Of a DNA stretch of 64,000 bases, positions 25,758 through 38,126 are shown in pieces (within the stretch, counting starts at the first letter, position 1; every line of letters begins with the position of its first letter). The translations under genes and the position numbers were made by a program. Under the pieces are notes generated by a model. That model was not told where the DNA came from, made no database searches, and worked only from the letters and a program-made list of their open reading frames with translations. Source of the DNA: Henricia sp. BOLD:AAB3569 (Eukaryota > Echinodermata > Asteroidea > Spinulosida > Echinasteridae); contig JBBELK010001360.1 in NCBI GenBank assembly GCA_037783545.1, positions 83,444 through 147,443 of the forward strand, written 5' to 3'.

Positions 25758-27960
25758 GTGTGTCCCAAATGCCGGCAAATTTCGAAAATCAAGGAATTTG
25801 CCAACCAACTTCAAATTTGGCATGCTCCAAACTGTATATATTCCGCACTTGTCATGCAAAATTGATAGATTTTCGCTGGGAAATGACGGAGAAATTTCAG
25901 AGTTTAAGGAAAACGGAGCTCGGCTGCGTGGTTATTCCCCTAACCGTGGCTGTTGGGACACCCTGCGCATGCGCCGCGCTGGTGTACATTTGTACGGCCG
26001 TTGACTCACCCCAGATTGTGACGGGAATTAGGTCAAAGTGTGTCCCAAATGCCGGCAAATTTGGAAATCAAGGAATCTTCCAACCAACTTCAAATTTTGC
26101 ATGCTCCAAACTGTATATATTCCGCACTTGTCATGCAAAATTGACAGATTTTCGCTGGGAAATGACGGATACATTTCAGAGTTTAGGGAAAACGGAGCTC
26201 GGCTGCGTGGTTATTCCCCTAACCGTGGCTGTTGGGACACCCTGCGCCGCGCTGGTGTACATTTGTACGGCCGTTGACTCACCCCAGATTGTGACGGGAA
26301 TTAGGTCAAAGTGTGTCCCAAATGCCGGCAAATTTGGAAATCAAGGAATTTTCCAACCAACTTCAAATTTTGCATGCTCCGAACTGTATATATTCCGCAC
26401 TTGTCATGCAAAATTGACAGATTTTCGCTGGGAAATGACGGAGAAATTTCAGAGATTAGGGAAAACGGAGCTCTGCTGCGTGGTTATTCCCCTAACCGTG
26501 GCTGTTGGGACACCCTGCGCCGCGCTGATGTACATTTGTACGGCCGTTGACTCACCCCAGATTGTGACGGGAATTAGGTCAAAGTGTGTCCCAAATGCCG
26601 GCAAATTTGGAAATCAAGGAATTTTCCAACCAACTTCAAATTTTGCATGCTCCAAACTGTATATATTCCGCACTTGTCATGCAAAATTGACAGATTTTCG
26701 CTGGGAAATGACGGAGAAATTTCAGAGTTTAGGGAAAACGGAGCTCGGCTGCGTGGTTATTCCCCTAACCGTGGCTGTTGGGACACCCTGCGCATGCGCC
26801 GCGCTGGTGTACATTTGTACGGCCGTTGACTCACCCCAGATTGTGACGGGAATTAGGTCAAAGTGTGTCCCAAATGCCGGCAAATTTGGAAATCAAGGAA
26901 TTTTCCAACCAACTTCAAATGTTGCATGCTCCAAACTGTATATATTCCGCACTTGTCATGCAAAATTGACAGATTTTCGCTGGGAAATGACGGAGAAATT
27001 TCAGAGTTTAGGGAAAACGGAGCTCGGCTGCGTGGTTATTCCCCTAACCGTGGCTGTTGGGACACCCTGCGCCGCGCTGGTGTACATTTGTACGGCCGTT
27101 GACTCACCCCAGATTGTGACGGGAATTAGGTCAAAGTGTGTCCCAAATGCCGGCAAATTTGGAAATCAAGGAATCTTCCAACCAACTTCAAATTTTGCAT
27201 GCTCCAAACTGTATATATTCCGCACTTGTCATGCAAAATTGACAGATTTTCGCTGGGAAATGACGGATACATTTCAGAGTTTAGGGAAAACGGAGCTCGG
27301 CTGCGTGGTTATTCCCCTAACCGTGGCTGTTGGGACACCCTGCGCCGCGCTGGTGTACATTTGTACGGCCGTTGACTCACCCCAGATTGTGACGGGAATT
27401 AGGTCAAAGTGTGTCCCAAATGCCGGCAAATTTGGAAATCAAGGAATTTTCCAACCAACTTCAAATTTTGCATGCTCCGAACTGTATATATTCCGCACTT
27501 GTCATGCAAAATTGACAGATTTTCGCTGGGAAATGACGGAGAAATTTCAGAGATTAGGGAAAACGGAGCTCTGCTGCGTGGTTATTCCCCTAACCGTGGC
27601 TGTTGGGACACCCTGCGCCGCGCTGATGTACATTTGTACGGCCGTTGACTCACCCCAGATTGTGACGGGAATTAGGTCAAAGTGTGTCCCAAATGCCGGC
27701 AAATTTGGAAATCAAGGAATTTTCCAACCAACTTCAAATTTTGCATGCTCCAAACTGTATATATTCCGCACTTGTCATGCAAAATTGACAGATTTTCGCT
27801 GGGAAATGACGGAGAAATTTCAGAGTTTAGGGAAAACGGAGCTCGGCTGCGTGGTTATTCCCCTAACCGTGGCTGTTGGGACACCCTGCGCATGCGCCGC
27901 GCTGGTGTACATTTGTACGGCCGTTGACTCACCCCAGATTGTGACGGGAATTAGGTCAAA
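25758..27960. repeat. 8-monomer cassette, copy 2 (2203 bp)
   Basis: Units begin at 25758 (the special 280-bp type), 26038, 26311, 26584, 26863, 27136, 27409 and 27682. The order is the special unit, three units of the 4-mer, then a full 4-mer. It matches the preceding cassette except for that copy's extra 546-bp dimer. A third copy of the special 280-bp unit starts at 27961, but the array then changes type at 28241. The cassette is itself a composite of the 1098-bp 4-mer, which makes it a second-level HOR. Confidence 0.92.
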
Positions 27961-30900
27961 GTGTGTCCCAAATGCCGGCAAATTTCGAAAATCAAGGAAT
28001 TTGCCAACCAACTTCAAATTTGGCATGCTCCAAACTGTATATATTCCGCACTTGTCATGCAAAATTGATAGATTTTCGCTGGGAAATGACGGAGAAATTT
28101 CAGAGTTTAAGGAAAACGGAGCTCGGCTGCGTGGTTATTCCCCTAACCGTGGCTGTTGGGACACCCTGCGCATGCGCCGCGCTGGTGTACATTTGTACGG
28201 CCGTTGACTCACCCCAGATTGTGACGGGAATTAGGGCAAAGTGTGTCCCAAATGCCGGCAAATTTGGAAATCAAGGAATTTTCCAACCAACTTCAAATTT
28301 TGCATGCTCCAAACTGTATATATTCCGCACTTGTCATGCAAAATTGACAGATTTTCGCTGGGAAATGACGGAGAAATTATAGAGTTTAGGGAAAACGGAG
28401 CTCGGCTGCGTGGTTATTCCCCTAACCGTGGCTGTTGGGACACCCTGCGCATGCGCCGCGCTGGTGTACATTTGTACGGCCGTTGACTCACCCCAGATTG
28501 TGACGGGAATTAGGTCAAAGTGTGTCCCAAATGCCGGCAAATTTGGAAATCAAGGAATTTTCCAACCAACTTCAAATGTTGCATGCTCCAAACTGTATAT
28601 ATTCCGCACTTGTCATGCAAAATTGACAGATTTTCGCTGGGAAATGACGGAGAAATTTCAGAGTTTAGGGAAAACGGAGCTCGGCTGCGTGGTTATTCCC
28701 CTAACCGTGGCTGTTGGGACACCCTGCGCCGCGCTGGTGTACATTTGTACGGCCGTTGACTCACCCCAGATTGTGACGGGAATTAGGTCAAAGTGTGTCC
28801 CAAATGCCGGCAAATTTGGAAATCAAGGAATCTTCCAACCAACTTCAAATTTTGCATGCTCCAAACTGTATATATTCCGCACTTGTCATGCAAAATTGAC
28901 AGATTTTCGCTGGGAAATGACGGATACATTTCAGAGTTTAGGGAGAACGGAGCTCGGCTGCGTGGTTATTCCCCTAACCGTGGCTGTTGGGACACCCTGC
29001 GCCGCGCTGGTGTACATTTGTACGGCCGTTGACTCACCCCAGATTGTGACGGGAATTAGGTCAAAGTGTGTCTCAAATGCCGGCAAATTTGGAAATCAAG
29101 GAATTTTCCAACCAACTTCAAATTTTGCATGCTCCAAACTGTATATATTCCGCACTTGTCATGCAAAATTGACAGATTTTCGCTGGGAAATGACCGAGAA
29201 ATTTCAGAGATTAGGGAAAACGGAGCTCGGCTGCGTGGTTATTCCCCTAACCGTGGCTGTTGGGACACCCTGCGCCGCGCTGATGTACATTTGTACGGCC
29301 GTTGACTCACCCCAGATTGTGACGGGAATTAGGTCAAAGTGTGTCCCAAATGCCGGCAAATTTGGAAATCAAGGAATTTTCCAACCAACTTCAAATTTTG
29401 CATGCTCCGAACTGTATATATTCCGCACTTGTCATGCAAAATTGACAGATTTTCGCTGGGAAATGACGGAGAAATTTCAGAGATTAGGGAAAACGGAGCT
29501 CGGCTGCGTGGTTATTCCCCTAACCGTGGCTGTTGGGACACCCTGCGCCGCGCTGATGTACATTTGTACGGCCGTTGACTCACCCCAGATTGTGACGGGA
29601 ATTAGGTCAAAGTGTGTCCCAAATGCCGGCAAATTTGGAAATCAAGGAATTTTCCAACCAACTTCAAATTTTGCATGCTCCAAACTGTATATATTCCGCA
29701 CTTGTCATGCAAAATTGACAGATTTTCGCTGGGAAATGACGGAGAAATTTCAGAGTTTAGGGAAAACGGAGCTCGGCTGCGTGGTTATTCCCCTAACCGT
29801 GGCTGTTGGGACACCCTGCGCATGCGCCGCGCTGGTGTACATTTGTACGGCCGTTGACTCACCCCAGATTGTGACGGGAATTAGGTCAAAGTGTGTCCCA
29901 AATGCCGGCAAATTTCGAAAATCAAGGAATTTGCCAACCAACTTCAAATTTTGCATGCTCCAAACTGTATATATTCCGCACTTGTCATGCAAAATTGACA
30001 GATTTTCGCTGGGAAATGACGGAGAAATTTCAGAGTTTAAGGAAAACGGAGCTCGGCTGCGTGGTTATTCCCCTAACCGTGGCTGTTGGGACACCCTGCG
30101 CATGCGCCGCGCTGGTGTACATTTGTACGGCCGTTGACTCACCCCAGATTGTGACGGGAATTAGGGCAAAGTGTGTCCCAAATGCCGGCAAATTTGGAAA
30201 TCAAGGAATTTTCCAACCAACTTCAAATGTTGCATGCTCCAAACTGTATATATTCCGCACTTGTCATGCAAAATTGACAGATTTTCGCTGGGAAATGACG
30301 GAGAAATTTCAGAGTTTAGGGAAAACGGAGCTCGGCTGCGTGGTTATTCCCCTAACCGTGGCTGTTGGGACACCCTGCGCATGCGCCGCGCTGGTGTACA
30401 TTTGTACGGCCGTTGACTCACCCCAGATTGTGACGGGAATTAGGTCAAAGTGTGTCCCAAATGCCGGCAAATTTGGAAATCAAGGAATTTTCCAACCAAC
30501 TTCAAATGTTGCATGCTCCAAACTGTATATATTCCGCACTTGTCATGCAAAATTGACAGATTTTCGCTGGGAAATGACGGAGAAATTTCAGAGTTTAGGG
30601 AAAACGGAGCTCGGCTGCGTGGTTATTCCCCTAACCGTGGCTGTTGGGACACCCTGCGCCGCGCTGGTGTACATTTGTACGGCCGTTGACTCACCCCAGA
30701 TTGTGACGGGAATTAGGTCAAAGTGTGTCCCAAATGCCGGCAAATTTGGAAATCAAGGAATCTTCCAACCAACTTCAAATTTTGCATGCTCCAAACTGTA
30801 TATATTCCGCACTTGTCATGCAAAATTGACAGATTTTCGCTGGGAAATGACGGATACATTTCAGAGTTTAGGGAAAACGGAGCTCGGCTGCGTGGTTATT

Positions 30901-33752
30901 CCCCTAACCGTGGATGTTGGGACACCCTGCGCATGCGCCGCGCTGGTGTACATTTGTACGGCCGTTGACTCACCCCAGATTGTGACGGGAATTAGGTCAA
31001 AGTGTGTCCCAAATGCCGGCAAATTTGGAAATCAAGGAATTTTCCAACCAACTTCAAATTTTGCATGCTCCAAACTGTATATATTCCGCACTTGTCATGC
31101 AAAATTGACAGATTTTCGCTGGGAAATGACCGAGAAATTTCAGAGATTAGGGAAAACGGAGCTCGGCTGCGTGGTTATTCCCCTAACCGTGGCTGTTGGG
31201 ACACCCTGCGCCGCGCTGATGTACATTTGTACGGCCGTTGACTCACCCCAGATTGTGACGGGAATTAGGTCAAAGTGTGTCCCAAATGCCGGCAAATTTC
31301 GAAAATCAAGGAATTTTCCAACCAACTTCAAATTTTGCATGCTCCAAACTGTATATATTCCGCACTTGTCATGCAAAATTGACAGATTTTCGCTGGGAAA
31401 TGACGGAGAAATTTCAGAGTTTAAGGAAAACGGAGCTCGGCTGCGTGGTTATTCCCCTAACCGTGGCTGTTGGGACACCCTGCGCATGCGCCGCGCTGGT
31501 GTACATTTGTACGGCCGTTGACTCACCCCAGATTGTGACGGGAATTAGGTCAAAGTGTGTCCCAAATGCCGGCAAATTTGGAAATCAAGGAATTTTCCAA
31601 CCAACTTCAAATTTTGCATGCTCCAAACTGTATATATTCCGCACTTGTCATGCAAAATTGACAGATTTTCGCTGGGAAATGACGGAGAAATTTCAGAGAT
31701 TAGGGAAAACGGAGCTTGGCTGCGTGGTTATTCCCCTAACCGTGGCTGTTGGGACACCCTGCGCCGCGCTGATGTACATTTGTACGGCCGTTGACTCACC
31801 CCAGATTGTGACGGGAATTAGGTCAAAGTGTGTCCCAAATGCCGGCAAATTTGGAAATCAAGGAATTTTTGAACCAACTTCAAATTTTGCATGCTCCAAA
31901 CTGTATATATTCCGCACTTGTCATGCAAAATTGACAGATTTTCGCTGGGAAATGACGGATACATTTCAGAGTTTAGGGAAAACGGAGCTCGGCTGCGTGG
32001 TTATTCCCCTAACCGTGGCTGTTGGGACACCCTGCGCCGCGCTGGTGTACATTTGTACGGCCGTTGACTCACCCCAGATTGTGACGGGAATTAGGTCAAA
32101 GTGTGTCCCAAATGCCGGCAAATTTCGAAAATCAAGGAATTTTCCAACCAACTTCAAATTTGGCATGCTCCAAACTGTATATATTCCGCACTTGTCATGC
32201 AAAATTTACAGATTTTCGCTGGGAAATGACGGAGAAATTTCAGAGTTTAAGGAAAACGGAGCTCGGCTGCGTGGTTATTCCCCTAACCGTGGCTGTTGGG
32301 ACACACTGCGCATGCGCCGCGCTGGTGTACATTTGTACGGCCGTTGACTCACCCCAGATTGTGACGGGAATTAGGTCAAAGTGTGTCCCAAATGCCGGCA
32401 AATTTGGAAATCAAGGAATTTTCCAACCAACTTCAAATGTTGCATGCTCCAAACTGTATATATTCCGCACTTGTCATGCAAAATTGACAGATTTTCGCTG
32501 GGAAATGACGGATAAATTTCAGAGTTTAGGGAAAACGGAGCTCGGCTGCGTGGTTATTCCCCTAACCGTGGCTGTTGGGACACCCCGCGCCGCGCTGGTC
32601 TACATTTGTACGGCCGTTGACTCACCCCAGATTGTGACGGGAATTAGGTCAAAGTGTGTCCCAAATGCCGGCAAATTTGGAAATCAAGGAATCTTCCAAC
32701 CAACTTCAAATTTTGCATGCTCCAAACTGTATATATTCCGCACTTGTCATGCAAAATTGACAGATTTTCGCTGGGAAATGACGGATAAATTTCAGAGTTT
32801 AGGGAAAACGGAGCTCGGCTGCGTGGTTATTCCCCTAACCGTGGCTGTTGGGACACACTGCGCCGCGCTGGTGTACATTTGTACGGCCGTTGACTCACCC
32901 CAGATTGTGACGGGAATTAGGTCAAAGTGTGTCCCAAATGCCGGCAAATTTGGAAATCAAGGAATTTTCCAACCAACTTCAAATTTTGCATGCTCCAAAC
33001 TGTATATATTCCGCACTTGTCATGCAAAATTGACAGATTTTCGCTGGGAAATGACGGAGAAATTTCAGAGATTAGGGAAAACGGAGCTCGGCTGCGTGGT
33101 TATTCCCCTAACCGTGGCTGTTGGGACACCCTGCGCCGCGCTGATGTACATTTGTACGGCCGTTGACTCACCCCAGATTGTGACGGGAATTAGGTCAAAG
33201 TGTGTCCCAAATGCCGGCAAATTTGGAAATCAAGGAATTTTCCAACCAACTTCAAATTTTGCATGCTCTAAACTGTATATATTCCGCACTTGTCATGCAA
33301 AATTGACAGATTTTCGCTGGGAAATGACGGAGAAATTTCAGAGTTTAGGGAAAACGGAGCTCGGCTGCGTGGTTATTCCCCTAACCGTGGCTGTTGGGAC
33401 ACCCTGCGCATGCGCCGCGCTGTTGTACATTTGTACGGCCGTTGACTCACCCCTGATTGTGACGGGAATTAGGTCAAAGTGTGTCCCAAATGCCGGCAAA
33501 TTTCGAAAATCAAGGAATTTTCCAACCAACTTCAAATTTTGCATGCTCCAAACTGTATATATTCCGCACTTGTCATGCAAAATTGACAGATTTTCGCTGG
33601 GAAATGACGGAGAAATTTCAGAGTTTAGGGAAAACGGAGCTCGGCTGCGTGGTTATTCCCCTAACCGTGGCTGTTGGGACACCCTGCGCCGCGCTGGTGT
33701 ACATTTGTACGGCCGTTGACTCACCCCGGATTGTGACGGGAATTAGGTCAAA
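27961..33752. repeat. Mixed segment containing a long-range copy of 17506-19162
   Basis: Units begin at 27961, 28241, 28520, 28793, 29066, 29339, 29612, 29891, 30171, 30450, 30723, 31002, 31275, 31555, 31828, 32101, 32381, 32654, 32927, 33200 and 33479. From 28793 to about 30449 the type order and rare marks (GTGTCTCAAATG, GACCGAGAAA, CTCCGAACTG, AATTTGCCAACC, ATTAGGGCAAAG) repeat 17506-19162 at a constant offset of 11,287 bp. Unit 28241 has GAGAAATTATAG, which gives a stop in the open frame. Later units introduce GGATAAATTT with ACACACTGCG, TTTTTGAACC (31828) and GCTGTTGTAC (33200), the types used in the 33-39 kb blocks. Confidence 0.85.
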
Positions 33753-35663
33753 GTGTGTCCCAAATGCCGGCAAATTTGGAAATCAAGGAATTTTCCAACC
33801 AACTTCAAATTTTGCATGCTCCAAACTGTATATATTCCGCACTTGTCATGCAAAATTGACAGATTTTCGCTGGGAAATGACGGATAAATTTCAGAGTTTA
33901 GGGAAAACGGAGCTCGGCTGCGTGGTTATTCCCCTAACCGTGGCTGTTGGGACACACTGCGCCGCGCTGGTGTACATTTGTACGGCCGTTGACTCAGCCC
34001 AGATTGTGACGGGAATTAGGTCAAAGTGTGTCCCAAATGCCGGCAAATTTGGAAATCAAGGAATTTTCCAACCAACTTCAAATTTTGCATGCTCCAAACT
34101 GTATATATTCCGCACTTGTCATGCAAAATTGACAGATTTTCGCTGGGAAATGACGGAGAAATTTCAGAGATTAGGGAAAACGGAGCTCGGCTGCGTGGTT
34201 ATTCCCCTAACCGTGGCTGTTGGGACACCCTGCGCCGCGCTGATGTACATTTGTACGGCCGTTGACTCACCCCAGATTGTGACGGGAATTAGGTCAAAGT
34301 GTGTCCCAAATGCCGGCAAATTTGGAAATCAAGGAATTTTCCAACCAACTTCAAATTTTGCATGCTCCAAACTGTATATATTCTGCACTTGTCATGTAAA
34401 ATTGACAGATTTTCGCTGGGAAATGACGGAGAAATTTCAGAGTTTAGGGAAAACGGAGCTCGGCTGCATGGTTATTCCCCTAACCGTGGCTGTTGGGACA
34501 CCCTGCGCCGCGCTGGTGTACATTTGTACGGCCGTTGACTCACCCCAGATTGTGACGGGAATTAGGTCAAAGTGTGTCCCAAATGCCGGCAAATTTGGAA
34601 ATCAAGGAATTTTCCAACCAACTTCAAATTTTGCATGCTCCAAACTGTATATATTCCGCACTTGTCATGCAAAATTGACAGATTTTCGCTGGGAAATGAC
34701 GGAGAAATTTCAGAGTTTAGGGAAAACGGAGCTCGGCTGCGTGGTTATTCCCCTAACCGTGGCTGTTGGGACACCCTGCGCCGCGCTGGTGTACATTTGT
34801 ACGGCCGTTGACTCACCCCGGATTGTGACGGGAATTAGGTCAAAGTGTGTCCCAAATGCCGGCAAATTTGGAAATCAAGGAATTTTCCAACCAACTTCAA
34901 ATTTTGCATGCTCCAAACTGTATATATTCCGCACTTGTCATGCAAAATTGACAGATTTTCGCTGGGAAATGACGGATAAATTTCAGAGTTTAGGGAAAAC
35001 GGAGCTCGGCTGCGTGGTTATTCCCCTAACCGTGGCTGTTGGGACACACTGCGCCGCGCTGGTGTACATTTGTACGGCCGTTGACTCAGCCCAGATTGTG
35101 ACGGGAATTAGGTCAAAGTGTGTCCCAAATGCCGGCAAATTTGGAAATCAAGGAATTTTCCAACCAACTTCAAATTTTGCATGCTCCAAACTGTATATAT
35201 TCCGCACTTGTCATGCAAAATTGACAGATTTTCGCTGGGAAATGACGGAGAAATTTCAGAGATTAGGGAAAACGGAGCTCGGCTGCGTGGTTATTCCCCT
35301 AACCGTGGCTGTTGGGACACCCTGCGCCGCGCTGATGTACATTTGTACGGCCGTTGACTCACCCCAGATTGTGACGGGAATTAGGTCAAAGTGTGTCCCA
35401 AATGCCGGCAAATTTGGAAATCAAGGAATTTTCCAACCAACTTCAAATTTTGCATGCTCCAAACTGTATATATTCTGCACTTGTCATGTAAAATTGACAG
35501 ATTTTCGCTGGGAAATGACGGAGAAATTTCAGAGTTTAGGGAAAACGGAGCTCGGCTGCATGGTTATTCCCCTAACCGTGGCTGTTGGGACACCCTGCGC
35601 CGCGCTGGTGTACATTTGTACGGCCGTTGACTCACCCCAGATTGTGACGGGAATTAGGTCAAA

Positions 35664-35936
35664 GTGTGTCCCAAATGCCGGCAAATTTGGAAATCAAGGA
35701 ATTTTCCAACCAACTTCAAATTTTGCATGCTCCAAACTGTATATATTCCGCACTTGTCATGCAAAATTGACAGATTTTCGCTGGGAAATGACGGAGAAAT
35801 TTCAGAGTTTAGGGAAAACGGAGCTCGGCTGCGTGGTTATTCCCCTAACCGTGGCTGTTGGGACACCCTGCGCCGCGCTGGTGTACATTTGTACGGCCGT
35901 TGACTCACCCCAGATTGTGACGGGAATTAGGTCAAA
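35664..35936 (+). repeat. Reference 273-bp monomer (majority form)
   Basis: This unit carries the majority base at every variant site I tracked, so it serves as a reference. By monomer position: 20-25 is AAATTT; 37-42 AATTTT; 62-67 GCATGC; 76-83 is a GTATATAT stretch; 114-131 runs from TTCG to CGG; 134-139 AAATTT; 160-165 is near GAGCTC; 202-216 is the GC-rich segment where the 6-bp insertion occurs; 220-231 is GTACATTTGTAC; 230-237 is the palindrome ACGGCCGT; 238-244 is TGACTCA. Composition is 67 G and 62 C of 273. CpG count is 14 against about 15.2 expected. The start point of the unit is arbitrary, because a tandem array has no natural phase. Confidence 0.95.
35883..35907. other. Dyad-rich cluster with a TGACTCA site, present in nearly every monomer
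   Basis: In the reference monomer, GTACATTTGTAC (35883-35894) is a pair of self-complementary GTAC blocks. It overlaps the 8-bp palindrome ACGGCCGT (35893-35900), and TGACTCA (35901-35907) follows directly. TGACTCA is the classic AP-1/GCN4-type bZIP binding sequence. The cluster is well conserved across the array; I noticed only isolated hits to it, such as GTACAATTGT near 45769 and GTACAGCCG near 50463. Conservation may only reflect homogenisation. A protein-binding role is possible but not shown by the sequence. Confidence 0.4.
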
Positions 35937-38126
35937 GTGTGTCCCAAATGCCGGCAAATTTGGAAATCAAGGAATTTTCCAACCAACTTCAAATTTTGCA
36001 TGCTCCAAACTGTATATATTCCGCACTTGTCATGCAAAATTGACAGATTTTCGCTTGGAAATGACGGAGAAATTTCAGAGTTTAGGGAAAACGGAGCTCG
36101 GCTGCGTGGTTATTCCCCTAACCGTGGCTGTTGGGACACACTGCGCCGCGCTGGTGTACATTTGTACGGCCGTTGACTCACCCCAGATTGTGACGGGAAT
36201 TAGGTCAAAGTGTGTCCCAAATGCCGGCAAATTTGGAAATCAAGGAATTTTCCAACCAACTTCAAATTGTGCATGCTCCAAACTGTATATATTCCGCACT
36301 TGTCACGCAAAATTGACAGATTTTCGCTGGGAAATGACGGAGAAATTTCAGAGATTAGGGAAAACGGAGCTCGGCTGCGTGGTTATTCCCCTAACCGTGG
36401 CTGTTGGGACACCCTGCGCCGCGCTGATGTACATTTGTACGGCCGTTGACTCACCCCAGATTGTGACGGGAATTAGGTCAAAGTGTGTCCCAAATGCCGG
36501 CAAATTTGGAAATCAAGGAATTTTCCAACCAACTTCAAATTTTGCATGCTCCAAACTGTATATATTCCGCACTTGTCATGCAAAATTGACAGATTTTCGC
36601 TTGGAAATGAAGGAGAAATTTCAGAGTTTAGGGAAAACGGAGCTCGGCTGCGTGGTTATTCCCCTAACCGTGGCTGTTGGGACACCCTGCGCCGCGCTGG
36701 TGTATATTTGTACGGCCGTTGACTCACCCCAGATTGTGACGGGAATTAGGTCAAAGTGTGTCCCAAATGCCGGCAAATTTGGAAATCAAGGAATTTTCCA
36801 ACCAACTTCAAATTTGGCATGCTCCAAACTGTATATATTCCGCACTTGTCATGCAAAATTTACAGATTTTCGCTGGGAAATGACGGAGAAATTTCAGAGT
36901 TTAAGGAAAACGGAGCTCGGCTGCGTGGTTATTCCCCTAACCGTGGCTGTTGGGACACCCTGCGCATGCGCCGCGCTGGTGTACATTTGTACGGCCGTTG
37001 ACTCACCCCAGATTGTGACGGGAATTAGGTCAAAGTGTGTCCCAAATGCCGGCAAATTTGGAAATCAAGGAATTTTCCAACCAACTTCAAATGTTGCATG
37101 CTCCAAACTGTATATATTCCGCACTTGTCATGCAAAATTGACAGATTTTCGCTGGGAAATGACGGATAAATTTCAGAGTTTAGGGAAAACGGAGCTCGGC
37201 TGCGTGGTTATTCCCCTAACCGTGGCTGTTGGGACACCCTGCGCCGCGCTGGTGTACATTTGTACGGCCGTTGACTCACCCCAGATTGTGACGGGAATTA
37301 GGTCAAAGTGTGTCCCAAATGCCGGCAAATTTGGAAATCAAGGAATCTTCCAACCAACTTCAAATTTTGCATGCTCCAAACTGTATATATTCCGCACTTG
37401 TCATGCAAAATTGACAGATTTTCGCTGGGAAATGACGGATAAATTTCAGAGTTTAGGGAAAACGGAGCTCGGCTGCGTGGTTATTCCCCTAACCGTGGCT
37501 GTTGGGACACCCTGCGCCGCGCTGGTGTACATTTGTACGGCCGTTGACTCACCCCGGATTGTGACGGGAATTAGGTCAAAGTGTGTCCCAAATGCCGGCA
37601 AATTTGGAAATCAAGGAATTTTCCAACCAACTTCAAATTTTGCATGCTCCAAACTGTATATATTCCGCACTTGTCATGCAAAATTGACAGATTTTCGCTG
37701 GGAAATGACGGATATATTTCAGAGTTTAGGGAAAACGGAGCTCGGCTGCGTGGTTATTCCCCTAACCGTGGCTGTTGGGACACACTGCGCCGCGCTGGTG
37801 TACATTTGTACGGCCGTTGACTCAGCCCAGATTGTGACGGGAATTAGGTCAAAGTGTGTCCCAAATGCCGGCAAATTTGGAAATCAAGGAATTTTCCAAC
37901 CAACTTCAAATTTTGCATGCTCCAAACTGTATATATTCCGCACTTGTCATGCAAAATTGACAGATTTTCGCTGGGAAATGACGGAGAGATTTCCGAGATT
38001 AGGGAAAACGGAGCTCGGCTGCGTGGTTATTCCCCTAACCGTGGCTGTTGGGACACCCTGCGCCGCGCTGATGTACATTTGTACGGCCGTTGACTCACCC
38101 CAGATTGTGACGGGAATTAGGTCAAA
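35937..38126. repeat. Mixed 273-bp satellite segment
   Basis: Units begin at 35937 (CGCTTGGAAATG, ACACACTGCG), 36210 (CAAATTGTGCATGC, GTCACGCAAAA, CAGAGATTA), 36483 (CGCTTGGAAATGAAGG, GTGTATATTT), 36756 (279 bp; AAATTTGGC, ATTTACAG, GTTTAAGG), 37035 (AAATGTTGC, GGATAAATTT), 37308 (GAATCTTCC, GGATAAATTT), 37581 (GGATATATTT, ACACACTGCG, ACTCAGCCC) and 37854 (GAGAGATTTCCGAGATTA). The run 36756-37580 resembles 32101-32926 in type order. The pair 37581 and 37854 reappears at 39231 and 39504, an offset of 1650 bp. Confidence 0.82.

Larger units (their letters stand above)
33753..35936. repeat. Tandem duplication of a 4-monomer block (1092 bp each)
   Basis: The copies are 33753-34844 and 34845-35936. 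Order of units: GGATAAATTT with ACACACTGCG and ACTCAGCCC; CAGAGATTA with GCTGATGTAC; a unit with ATTCTGCAC, CATGTAAAATTG and CTGCATGGTT; and a plain unit. The private triplet of changes in the third unit (34299 and 35391) makes the duplication unmistakable. The only difference I noticed is at the end of the plain unit: ACCCCGGATT in copy 1 and ACCCCAGATT in copy 2. All eight units are 273 bp. Confidence 0.92.

Noticed and set aside
35739-35746. TATA-box-like GTATATAT in each monomer as a promoter
   Set aside because: It is a short A/T motif with no accompanying initiator or downstream transcript unit. Satellite transcription is possible but cannot be inferred from this.
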